From Datnioides undecimradiatus (lineage: Eukaryota; Chordata; Actinopteri; Lobotiformes; Datnioididae), in NCBI GenBank assembly GCA_008933995.1, contig WARS01000036.1, positions 19,825,285 to 19,889,284 on the forward strand: a stretch of 64,000 bases of DNA, read 5' to 3'. Within the stretch, counting starts at the first letter, position 1, and the number at the start of each line of letters is the position of its first letter. A model generated the notes under the pieces. The model did not search any database and was not told the DNA's origin. It saw only the letters and a program-made list of their open reading frames with translations. The position numbers and the translations under genes were made by a program. This document shows positions 13,801 to 25,819 of the stretch, in pieces.

Positions 13801-14984
13801 TGCAGAATATAGGGTTCAGAGCCGTACTTCGTTCAGACTCAGATTAAAAACAAGATGTTTTACAGCTGCAAAAACAGCCTGCGTACGATAGAAACAACGC
13901 GCCGTCAGCTTGTTTGGCCGAAGTGTCCTGCAGCTCCACGGTCAGGGCTGCAGCCTGCACACGCCTCGCTGCTGGCTGGTGTGTGTGTGTGTGAACGAGA
14001 GGCAGATTGTAAATAAAAGCTTTATATTGATGCACCGATTTACGATTTATAAATTAAATTACACTATAAAAGCAAATGGCAAGCCAGGATTATTGTTTCC
14101 TCAAGTTATTTTTCGTCTTACTCAGCTTTTTATTTTGGATTGCCCCCCGAATTTTACGAATGGAGTCCTTTTGTTCAGTTGTTGTTATTCCATTTCTCAA
14201 AATGAAGGTCTGTTGCTATTGCCAAGCATCCTCCATGCTTCCAGGAATTACATTTTTCTCGTTTTTGTTGATTTTCTTATGATTTAGTCCAAAAATACCA
14301 AAAAAGCAGATAAACTGACCTCAGCGCGCTACAGCCTTGTCCATATTTTCTATTAGTATTTAGTATTTATTAGTATTTTAAGACAAAAACACAGAAAAGT
14401 CCACGTAACAAACAGCGTATTTGTCTGGTTGTGACCTCCGGTGCCTACGTAGCTGTTTCACACTCTCCTGCTCGTCCTCCAGCTTTAGTCACTCCTGGGA
14501 GAACCTGTCTGTGGAAGTGTTGTCTTCTAACTTCACGTGTGCATTAAATGTGTCCGAGAAAAGAGTTTGTCGTGTTTGAAATGAGCCGCCTCCTCTCCCC
14601 GCTGCCCTCGCCTCGAACCTCACTCGATGCATAATTGATTAAATCAAAGTCGCCATGTATCTCGCAGACCTTCAGAACTACAGCTCAGCCTAACAGACCC
14701 GTCACGTCCGAAACATACCCACTGAACGTGCATACTATACATGCAATGAGCAAATATTTAAAGTTAGTCTAATTATATTATAGATATTTCAATTAAGCTG
14801 TGCAAAATTAATAATAAACCAACATTTCTGCACAACCCTGCACCGAGTTGTGATCGCAGATTAAATACTTGTGTCATCACTTTCTCTCCTGTTGGCCCTC
14901 CTGCAATAAATCATGAGTTTATGGCTCCCTCGATATTTCTACTGCTCCCATTTGATTTTCCCGCAAGTTACCAAACGCCGGGAT
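10897..14984. other. Noncoding, gene desert
   Basis: No exon recognised. A tandem duplication of an AGCTCCGCAG unit sits at about 13726-13750. A short AT-rich direct repeat based on TATTAGTATT lies at about 14350-14380. Sequence at about 11930-12190 is low-repeat and may be constrained. Nothing else stands out. Confidence 0.5.
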
Positions 14985-15215
14985 AACACTGAGAAATGAG
15001 GAGAAGCTTCATTTTCACGGCCATAACCATTTCACACAGGCAATAATGGTCTAACTGCAAGCACGCCATATTTGCATATGTACTGTTATTGACTCCCGCT
15101 GTCTTTATTTGCATCATTTTTCAGTTCCACTGCAACAATGGGAGCATTAAACCAATTCTTTGCTATTAAGCAATTTTGCATACCTGTTTGTTATTGTTGT
15201 TATTGTTGTCTCCCC
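14985..15215. promoter_or_regulatory. Candidate enhancer: POU octamers plus SOX motifs
   Basis: Two perfect POU octamers ATTTGCAT occur at 15070-15077 and 15107-15114. A SOX-type AACAATGG follows at 15134-15141, and ATTGTT repeats at about 15189-15208. The block is AT-rich but not simple repeat until its end, where a C-rich tract begins. Motif identities are established knowledge for POU and SOX factors. The proposal that this is an enhancer is inference, and its target gene is unknown. Confidence 0.35.
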
Positions 15216-17950
15216 CCCCTCACCTCCCACCCCCTGTGTGTGCTTAGCGTCTGGTTTCTTGAGAGCACATCTAAGGTAATTTCCTTTCCCATGAAAATGT
15301 GATTAAACGGTCACATGGGTGATACCCTGAGCCTGGATCTCAAAGTTTTAATCCAAGAAAGTGTTAAAGCTGCATCGTTATCTTGACGTATTGTTCACAT
15401 GGCGGGGGTTCGACTTCCTGAAACACACATAAAAACCTATTTTAGATTCACCTGGAAGTCTGAATTTACATAATTAAAGTGTTTACTTGTTCATGTTTTG
15501 CCTGTATCTGCAGGAGGACCTCCGTACGGGCGAGCAGCCACGTCGAAACCTGTGACATTAAATTCTCTGTAAAAGCAAACAAGACGCCACGAGAGCGAGT
15601 AAACACCGCAGCCTGCCATGACCCGCGGGGGTTTAGAGGGAGCGCTCCGGATGATCAGAAGCTGGTACTACTGAACACGAACCAAAACCCCACCGGAGAG
15701 ACCTGCAGGACGTTTCGGTTTGTGTTTGTCTCTGTGAAATCAGCGCCAGGCTCCTGTTGACTTCTGTAAGCAATGCTGGCAAGCTAACGGGGTGTGAAAC
15801 CAGAAGTCTCACAATCACTCGAGGGCACATCGATGCAACGCAGACTAATTATCAACAGGGAAAAACGGGAAATATCCGTCTAAATGGACTTTTAACCTTT
15901 TGATTTATAACAGCATATGTCACAGCAGCATGAAGGAGGGCTAATTTCTCAAAGGCAGCGAGTGCAACATGATGTTTTTGTTGTTTTATTGCAGAAAACT
16001 CTGTCTCTTTCTGCCTCCTCTGGATTATTAAACGACTAGCTGGCAGATCTGTATTGAACAGAATAACCACAGACCTGTGATGCAGGCGTTCGCTCGCTAA
16101 ATTAGTGTTCTTTGAAAGTATATTGACGAAAAAAAGAGCTGAGAGAGAGAAATAAAATAAAGTTCGATTCAGTCTGCGAGTTAACATTTCATCGGGCAGG
16201 TATGAGCGTGCAGCCCCGACCGTGCATGCACTTGTTTTCGCACGTGCGCGCACAAGAGGTCGTCTGCTGACCGCCTGTTGATCAGCAAGCAAATGGCAAC
16301 TATCTAGGACGACTCATTTTACGCCTGTGTGCCTGATTATTTACCCCACAGTCGATTCACTCATTTAATAACTGTTTTATTATTGTCAGTTAGTGCAAAT
16401 CTGCACAAAAGCCGCTGTGCCCTCAGTCTTTATGTAGCCACAGCCCATAATGAGCTCATTTCGGTTTTACCATCATTTGTTCTGAATCCTACAGTGAACA
16501 CAAACACCCCACATCAGGCTCGATAGACTTCCGCTCTGCTCAGAAGTGACAATGAACCTCATTCACGTCTGTTTTCCTGATGATGGTTTGAGTCATTTTC
16601 TGTTAAAATCACTGGTAAAGAGCTGGGAAGGAAGAAACGAGGAAACTCTGCAGCTGGGTCACTAACAATGCTGCAAAGTGGAGCTAACACAGCCACTATG
16701 GCACACTGCAAGTAAAATGTATTCAAATTAAAGCTGGTCTGCCCCTAGCGGCTGAAAAAGGAGATACTGTAGTGATTTCAGTCATTTAGTGTTGACGCAT
16801 TTTGATTTTTAGGATAACGCAGGCACCAAACACTGCTCTGTGTCTCCCACTGGTGGTTAAAAACCGTCATTTACCCAGTTTTTATTTTATAATTATTAAT
16901 AAAACCTTCCACTTCCAGGTGAGATCCCTGTGGCATGCACCTTCTCTTCTCCCAGATCTGCACCCGTTTGCGTTTGTCGCCCGGGATGCGCCGATGAGCC
17001 TCAGCTAAAGCTCCCATCTTGGGTAATACCTATATGAAGAGCTTTGAAAAACAGATAAATGGCTGTCTCTTTCACATTAATAGATTAACAAGGAGCAATT
17101 TAAAAAACTTTCTTTGCTTAACTTAATATTTAAGATGAGAAAATCCCACCGCGGAGTCGCGGCAGAGCCGTCGCTTTAAAGGCTTTCTCTGAAATGTATG
17201 GAAATGTGGGTAAAATCTGATTACCTCAGAGTGTTTTTGTGTCTCCTGCAGCCTATCTCCAGACCTATCTTATTTCCCCTCTCTCTGAATAAACAGCCCA
17301 TATCTCTGGCAAGAAGCCACAATTGATTGCCCCGTCTTTCTCGAGCCGCCGTGCCTTACTGCTCTGCCCCTGGTGACGGGATTAAATCCTCCCCCTCAGC
17401 CCAGAACAGTTCATTCACATTTAGCTGACGGATCGTCCGACCGTGAGGAAATTGGGAACGAGACGAAGGCTCGTTGTCTGTTTTTGTGTTAAAACTACAA
17501 AATGACCAGCGGCTTTAACAAGATTACCGCGGTCACCGAGGATCATTTCCTATGAAACTGCGGCTGTGGGGGAATCATTTCTCCACTTAATGTTATTGGA
17601 CGACGCACTCTGATTTGCCCTTTTCATGATTTTATTACTTTTTTTTAATGTTTTACTCTGAACAATTTGGGTGTGACCCAAGAAAAGAAACTGCATTTGT
17701 AGGTTTTGAGTCAGAGTATCTATTAAAGATGAGTAGTTTGTTCTCTGGAGCCTCTGAAGGGACATAACACCTATGTTAATCATTTCGTGACGGTAGAAGC
17801 TTCACCGAGCTCACAACCTTTATCGGACGACTGACAACAACTCAAATTCACACATTAGAGGTTAGATCCTCCTAGACTAGTCCACAGGAGTGAGAGTGTA
17901 ATCATGCCATCATAAAGATTAAACTGTATAATAACACAGAGCAGGGACTT
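15216..17950. other. Noncoding, gene desert
   Basis: No exon recognised. The 146-codon open frame on the minus strand at 15852-16292 has no recognisable domain and no splice context. About 17060-17440 is a long low-repeat block (TTCACATTAATAGATTAACAA, GTATGGAAATGTGGG, AAGAAGCCACAATTGATTG) that could be a conserved element. Conservation cannot be tested here. Confidence 0.5.
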
Positions 17951-18330
17951 ATGGTGGTAATATCAGCCATGCTCCTTTGTGCTCTGTTTTGGTCTCCACC
18001 AGCTCCTGAGACTAATATTCAAAGATCATTTCTGTATCCAAAAGTAAAACTGCTATCTATAAATTTTTATATCTTACATTGTTATGATTGTTTGTTTTTA
18101 AATGATGCTGTGCTAGAAACACCTGGAAACCCAAATTGAGGTTCCATCTTGGGTTTTTAAAGCTAGAAGTGACCATGATACCCAGGTTTGATGTCTATTT
18201 TCCTCTGACTGGGACTGAAAGTAGCTTATTTTCTCACAGACGTCTATGATATTGAGTCGCCCCCTAATGGCCATTGGAGGAAATGCAGGTTCAAGGCACT
18301 TCAACGCTTTTCAGACCCCAAAACTACGTC
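17951..18330 (+). mobile_element. Probable dispersed fish repeat (nonautonomous)
   Basis: The segment GTCGCCCCCTAATGGCCATT at about 18256 is followed by ATGCAGGTTCAAGGCACTTC and a CTTTTCAGACCC-type tail. I recognise this as a pattern recurring in many fish loci. No coding capacity, terminal repeats or target-site duplication could be defined, so class and boundaries are uncertain. It carries a CTCF-like motif on the minus strand (18255-18270). Confidence 0.4.
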
Positions 18331-21300
18331 CACATCTCAACAGACGCACTGTTAATATGAAAACAGGGATCAGAGCAGCTTCGCGTTGCTGTTTTCTCCA
18401 TTCGTCAGTGGATCAGTTCACTGTAAAGCCTCTTTAATAGTGTTAAAATTCAATATGCTAATGGTTTCCAGCAATTATACAAAGTGCAGGGATATTAGTG
18501 ACACTTAATGTGGCACAGATAATGGGAGCAGCTGCAGGAAGCAGAAGATAACGTGACAGATGTCGTTCAAATGTAGCATAGCATCAGCAGGTACTGTGAT
18601 ATCCTGGCGGTGGAATGACATCACTTCCAGCGAAGTAAGTAATCCCTCAAACTGTGAGCAATCTCCTTTTATCTGAACGGTACTCATTTTTGTTCAAACC
18701 GTGTTCGATGTTCTCATCTACCGCGAGCCGTGTGAGGTGATGCACATGGAGGGAGGCTGAGATTGGACCTGAATGGGAAAAGGGCAGCGTAGCCTGACCT
18801 GTTTGGATGGAACAAGGCGGGCGAACTGTGTTCAATTTCCCATGACTTTCAAGACGCGGGTTACAGCAGGTAACACGTTTAACACTTCCATCAATCACGC
18901 TCCTCATGTTCCATTAGTGCCTTGCTTGTATGTGAGCACGGTTGCCAGCGGGCACACGTGCGGCTGGCGCACGTATGAATGTGTGAAGCATTGGTACAGG
19001 TTCCTCTACATTGGCTCTGTCTGATTAAGCTGACTGGAAGAGTCCCGCTGTGTGTGTGTGTGTGTGTGTGTGCAAACACATTTGCTCTTCCCATCAGCGA
19101 GCTCACATGTGGTCCCTCCCTCTCGGGCTGAGAATAGATCCAAACTTGTGCAACTTTAGTGCTGGAACGTTTTGAGGCAGCCGGTAACCTTTTTGAGTTA
19201 GAGCCACATTTGCAATACCTGCCTCCATCCACGCCGCTGCTTGTCTGGCATCACATCAGTACGCCGCGGTCCGGCAGACGCGTCCTTCACGAAGAAAAAC
19301 TTTCTGCGAACCTACACAAATTGCATCGGCAATCAGATAAAAATGCCTCCGGCTCTTAATGTTTAAAAGTTATCTGATTGGGCACAAATGGCTGTTTCTC
19401 AAACACGCTGAGCCGAAGCTTAAGTGACTCGTTTTGTCCCGATAAGAAGAAAGAAGAAGCTCGACAGAACCATAGAAATCCATATATCGATGTGTTTCAG
19501 GCAGCTATTCCTCATTCAGAGTGAGTAAGACTCTTCTGTTTGAACTGAAAAGTGCCGTATATACAAATATAAGGCGCGCTCTCTCTCAGATCTATACATA
19601 AACCAACATTATGTGATAGACTGAACTTATATAATAGTAAATGGTTTTGACAAAAACAATTTCTGGGAGACGTAATTGCAAATAAACCTGCAAGATTCAC
19701 CGCAGCAAGCAGCGTAATCCTTCTTCTGTGAATGATCTCTGGTTCAGACTGTGGGTTTTGATCAACCGATTGACAGTTTACCGTGTCAAACAGAGAACAG
19801 CAGCAATTTCACCTTCATTGCTGTCGCTCTTTCTCAAAAAATGAGTGAAACGTTTAATTTATTATCATTTTTTATCACTTAATCTGCTTAATTTGTATTG
19901 AACGCAGCTCACACTGTCTCCGTGAACCTCTGAGGTTTAGCTGCACAGCTTTTTGTTTCCCAGTCTGTTATTTTTACAAGCACATCTCATCCACTCGCCG
20001 TCCCCACAGAAGGCTCCTCGGGGAAGATTTCTCATCAGGCCTGCAGCCTCGCTCTCGTCTCCTGGTCACAATACGAGTCTTTGAACTGTTGACACTTGTG
20101 TCGCAACCCCAGACCGCTCCGTGAGACACACAGGATTTAAAATCCACCTCCAAACACCAGACCTGACACGGCTCTTCCCGCTGCCCTGACAGCAACACTA
20201 CAGCTCGCCTCACACCTTATTAACTGTAAGCAGCATCCTCAAAGGAATCCCCGGGGTCACAGACAGGGTTATTTACCACACCTGTCACCTGGCTCAAAGG
20301 CTTTTGTTGTCGTCGCTACAACTTTGATCTGCCAGATGGAACAATGGAGCAGCAGCATGCTTTAGCTGGGCACGGCTACTGTTCATTGCAACTGCTCAGT
20401 AACCTTTTAATTGAATGCAGGAGACGACGCTAAGCGCTAAGTCTGTTTGAAAGAGCGTTAAACCTGCAGCCATGGCTTTCGAGACCATTACTCTTTGCAT
20501 TTTAATGCATCTGGACGGATGAGCAGGCCTAGCTGGAGCTGCGTTAGCTGTCTGCTGTCACTTTAAAACCTGTTGGTGCTAATTAACGGTTACTTCAGAC
20601 TTTGCAGTGCCTCTGTGTGCTTATGTGGGTGTTATCTATGTCTTTTCCTGGGTGTGTACTTACCTCCACACCTGTCTGCCCTTGATATCTGACATTGCAG
20701 CAGTACTCGTCCCTCCTCTAATGCTGATGTGTTGAATCAGCTGCTCAGCGGACGCTTTCAAAGTTCAGACGCTCTGCTGCTGGCGTGGATTGGAAGTCGG
20801 GAATCCCAACTCAGATCTGTCGACTCCCAACTTGCAGCAGATTGCAGCATTTTACTGCACAGCCACGCGTGTTTGCATGTTGCATGAGGCAGTTAAGCAA
20901 CCCTTGGCCTCAGTTGTGCTATACTTCACATCAAAGTTTGCTAAAAACTGCAGTGCCTTGGTGTGGCGGGTAATATAGCAGCTGCCTGATGTCGCAATGG
21001 AGTCGAGTTGAGGTGCAAGAAACCCCTTTCACATTAGATGATGTCATTTGATTCATTATAAATACAAAATTATTGATTCCACTTCCACTCAGAACCAGTC
21101 TGTTCTAGGTCAAATAGGGTATGAAAGTGGAAAAGTACTTAGAAATGGTCAAATGCATCACCAGGTTTGGTCTTTTAATGAGAACTGTTGACATTAGAAA
21201 GCGTTAACCAACACCATTTGCTGCCTGCAGCATATTAAAGTGTCGGATGATGATTATTCCTGTGACAGATAATCCTATTTGGTGTTGGTACTGTTGATTT

Positions 21301-24300
21301 GTGGCATCCCATAATGCCGTTTGTTTGGAAAACACAGCTATAGCTCTTGGAATTGCTCACTAAGGTCAGCTTGACCATCTGCTGCTCCGTGTCCTAAATG
21401 TGTACATTTGCCAACTGACACTCTGCCTCCTGGAGATACTGAGGAACTGCCTCCGCCCTATCTACAATCGCTAGCCAGACGTATTAACATCCTTATGCAA
21501 ACACATTCCCCCTGCCAGGGATATTACCTTGCCGACTCTGCAAAGGTTGTGGAGAATAATTAAACCTTCTGCGTGAAATTATGGTGCAAAACACGAACGA
21601 GCGCTCGCCACCGGGTTTATTTTTACAGCGTTCTCGGCGCTGCTCTGGGTTGGGTTGGCAGCGGTCACGTTAGGGGTCGCATTAAGATTCATATGCTATT
21701 TTAAATCGGTGCTTATCTTGTTTCTATAGCGCCCACATCGGCATCATCTGAGACTTTGTGAAGGGAGATAATCTGGACGAAGATGAAAGCGGCCGTGATG
21801 AAGAGAATATGACGGATACGCTCCGACTCGGCTCTGTTCTTCCCATCTCCTGATTGCTCTCAGCCGCAAGAGGAGAGCAACCATCCAGGCTCCTTCAGAC
21901 TCCTATCACCCTCCACATCTCTGCCTGTCTCCTTGATACGTCCTCCTGGACTCTATCTTATCCACTTCTATACAACCCCCAGACTTCAGCCTCTTTTATC
22001 TCCTCTCTTCTCCCCTGACTCGATCTTTCCTGACTCCTCCAAGTTCGGCCCCCAAAATGATAAAACACAAACCCAACAACCTTGATGTCCGCTCTCCGCT
22101 CTTCAGCTTGACCATGCTCTTTGTAGTTTACCGAAGGAAAATCGACATGAAGCGAGATCAGACGGAAGCAAAGGCCTTTGTGGGGTGACAACTTTAATTT
22201 TGATGGATACCGTTTCGCCGAAGGAAGCTCTGGTGTCGGTGCTCGATGCACTTTCAACGTGCAGCCTGTTTCTGCATCCGCGGCTTGTACAGTAACAAAA
22301 TACTTTGTTTTTCAGTCAAAGGCGAAATGAACTGCTGCAAGCGTTCTGCTCTAACTCAACGGCTTTCATCCCGTCCGTTAAAACTCCAAACCGTTAACCG
22401 TGTGATTTCAAGATTAAACATTTAATTATTTATGCAGTTATTTCAAATGAAAAGCAAGGACACTTTGAAGATCTGAAGTCAAGGGCACCTGAGAGAGACG
22501 CTGCCCGGGTTCAACAACAGCAACCTCTAAATCGGGACTTTACGAGGATGTAGTTAAGTTTAACAAGGACGCCGAGGAGCCCGCGCTGGTGCTTTAACAG
22601 GGCACAGACCACAGTATCTGACAATATTAAAAGGATAACTCAGGTTTATTACAGGTTGGGTTTCATTTTTGTAGGTTTTGCTCGGCTAGTTTGTTCCCTG
22701 TTCGCAGCGTAGACTGCGGAAAACACTGGTCACAGCTTCGGGGACTGAAAAGTGACGTCAGCACGGGAACGTCTGCAGCCGTCAGAGGGCGGCTCCACTC
22801 TCTGTGGTTTGAACAACATGTTGCACGCTAAAATTGAACTGTTTGTGTTTTCATTTTGCAGAATGCACAGCCAGGATTTGCCAGTTTCCTGTTTAAAAAG
22901 CAGAAGCAAAGAATAGAACTGAAGAGGCTGTTGCATGGATGTATAATGAGAGCAGACGGTGGGTCTCGCTGTTCTCAGTATGCAGGGTTCCAGCGTTTGA
23001 GCTACGCCGTGCTACCAGGCGGGTGCTGAACGCCTGCGTGACACTGCACTGGTATCCACCCTCTCGTCTTACTCTGCACCTTCTCCCAAAACGCAGAACT
23101 TTGACACTTAATGCGACTGCAACCCATCGAACACCGCGGCATTATTTCAAAAAGGCATTTAGTCCAGAACGTAACAATGAAATATACGATGAGCACAACC
23201 AAAGCATGACGGCAGGCTGCCTGTTCATTGCCGGGATTACTTTTTAAATCATCTTGAGCGCTGAATGCTGAGAACAGCGAGACCCGCCGGCTGCAGCCTC
23301 CCAGAAACATTATGTCTGCTCACTCTCGTGGACAGAAAGACTTCAATTTCTTGTCGATCTTTTTACTTTTGTACCTTTTGGGGCGGGTAGGAGAGAGTCT
23401 CGAGGAGAAATCTGGCAGAAAAACTTTTCAGAGCACTAAAATCCATTAGAGTGCATCCAGATTGAATCCGCCATGAAAGAGAGCCCGGTCCGGGCGGTGC
23501 ACGGCGAGAAGTGGTGGCTGATTTCTAATGAAAGGAGAGATGAAACTTTCAAATTAGAAGAAGGAACCGCATGATTACAGATAATTGTTAATCAGCAGAT
23601 TACGGTTTGTGTTTTGTTGATTGACTGATGTGATATTAGTGCCTCTTGATTATTTTTGTAGGTCACACAGAAATGTTTGGGGTTTTTTTTTTTTTTCATT
23701 TTTGTGATTATCTTGCCCCGTGTTGTGGCAGGCTGCAGCACAAAGAGGGGTCGTTAAAACAGGCAAACCAGGCGTGCATCAGCGATAAAAACACATTTAT
23801 TTGTGTTTTTTATGCATTTATTTTGATTTGATCCACTGGTATACTTGCATCTAACGTCCCGTTTACATGTGCGAGATGTTTAATGCTGCAAATCCTGTGA
23901 TATGTCTTGCATGTCCAGTGAAATTAACAATATATCAGGATGTGAAGCTCGGCAGATTCTGAGCCTGCAGCACAGCTGTGGTGTAAATTCCTTTAAATAA
24001 CGATGTCATTAAGTACTAATTGAAGGAAATATAAAAAACATTTTTTCATGAATAATCCTCTGAAAAGCCCAAAAACTGATTCTAAGAACATCTAAGAACA
24101 TTGTCTTTGTCCTCTTGTTTGTGCATTGATTTAAAACGTTAAAGGAATCTGATTTAAGCGAAGCACAATTGTGATTTTTAAACATTTTTTGGTATTTAAT
24201 GTTGAAATCGTATGTAAAATAGTTGAGACACTGTGGGAAACATTAGCTACGTGTATGTAATCAGTGCAGAAGCTTCGCGTCTCCTCGTCTTTGCGCCTTT

Positions 24301-25785
24301 CCTTTGCAGCGATTTGAACTTTCCAGCGCGTCGCTGCCGGTCACACCCTGGCTGCTTCTGTTTTACACCAAGCAGCAGCCTGTTTGCAAATGGTGTCGTG
24401 GAGCCGTGCTGCATAACGACACCCTTTCACTCGCTGTTCAGTCGGCTGCTTTGCTTCTTGCAGTAGCATTTCTGAAATACAGTCGGGAACAAATACCGAA
24501 CGCAGCAGGTGCACGATAGATGGTGCACTGTGCGGTCTGCAGCAGCACCAACCAGCCGTCTTCAGCTCAAAGTGCCTCTTGACTCTACGGCTGCAAAGTG
24601 TGTCAGCGCTCGGCTGACATCTGTTTCCTGGCCTGTTATTAAAGACAGACAGAAATGACTTTCCTCCGTGAAGCACAGTGACCAGCAGTCACTGCAGTAC
24701 ATGTGTCATTAGCCCCCAAATCAATCAGGACGCTGCAGTGAAAGCCGGACGGCGATTTCAGTTCCAAAAAGGAAATGCCCTGTCAAATCGATCTGCCGGC
24801 TGTGACATATCGCTATTTAACCTTCCTGCAGCCTCTTTGGATGGCGCCTGCACATCATCTTGCACACGGTGCTGCTCTGGACATTAATTCCTCCCACTCC
24901 TGAAAACCTTTCACCCTCTCTGCTGCTGCTGCAAAAAAAAAGACTGGCTCATGAAAACGTATGAAGAAGTCCGGTGGATGTTCTGTGTGCATGTTGCTGC
25001 TCACAGCCCCAAATGCTTTCCACTGGGTTGCGAGTTCATGCAAAGGTGCAAAAGTCAAAGCAGTTCAGCGGGGAAAAGACCAATCCAGAGATGCAGAGAG
25101 AGTGACATCTGTTGGACGGGTGAAGAACTCCATGCATGAAGCGTTCCTGGAAATAAAAGCAATGTTAAGACAGAAACAGTTTGACGTGACAGCGCTCACC
25201 TGCAGAGAGACACTTTAATAGATCATCTCAAGCTGGCGTGATTCAAAAAGCAAAGACACGGCAGATAAACTGTATCTCCTGTGCACAGTAATTAATTTTC
25301 AACCACTCACAGGATCAGGCCCCAGACAAAAACCCGAGTTAATTGGCGGCGTCACAGTCTCGATTCGTCCTTGCCTGCCACAAACAAAGTCACACAGAAA
25401 CACTTCCCCTCGCACCAGCGTTTCCTTTTTTTTGGTTCCAAATCGACTTCCTGTCAGGATGATGACATTATTTAAATGCACATTTCCGCCCGGTGCTGTC
25501 CCGTGTTGTTTGACTTTCAGTAAGAAGCGGTTACCTGCATGGGAAGATGGGGTGACGCTCCCCTCTCCATTCAGATGAGGCGTTAATAACAGAAACTCTG
25601 CAGCCACACCACCGCAAGCGTATGCACACCTGAGCATTGCACCTGCGCGTGACAGATGGTGGGTGTTAATGTTTGGAAGAACCTGGCTTCGCTTCCGACT
25701 ACAGAGTTTCCATCTCTGCGGCGCTGTTTTAAAGCCGCACTGCTCGTTTTACCACGAGTGTGACAGTTGCTGCTCTCGAGCATCG

Positions 25786-25788
<3 letters not shown>
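18331..25788. other. Noncoding, gene desert
   Basis: No supportable gene. It contains a TG microsatellite (19049-19072), a poly-T run near 23687-23697, and low-repeat blocks that may be conserved elements at about 21420-21820 and 23370-23620 (ATAATTAAACC, CATTAAGATTCATATG; GATTACAGATAATTGTTAATCAGCAG). Open frames up to about 110 codons occur on both strands without family resemblance. Confidence 0.5.
19049..19072. repeat. (TG)n microsatellite
   Basis: Uninterrupted TG dinucleotide run of twelve units. It explains the Thr-His run in the overlapping minus-strand open frame. Confidence 0.95.

Positions 25789-25817
<29 letters not shown>
25789..25817. repeat. (CA)n microsatellite
   Basis: Uninterrupted CA dinucleotide run of about fourteen units, ending in CCCC. 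Confidence 0.95.

Positions 25818-25819
<2 letters not shown>

Noticed and set aside
15852..16292. 146-codon minus-strand frame in the gene desert
   Set aside because: No domain, no splice context, no promoter or polyadenylation signals arranged around it.
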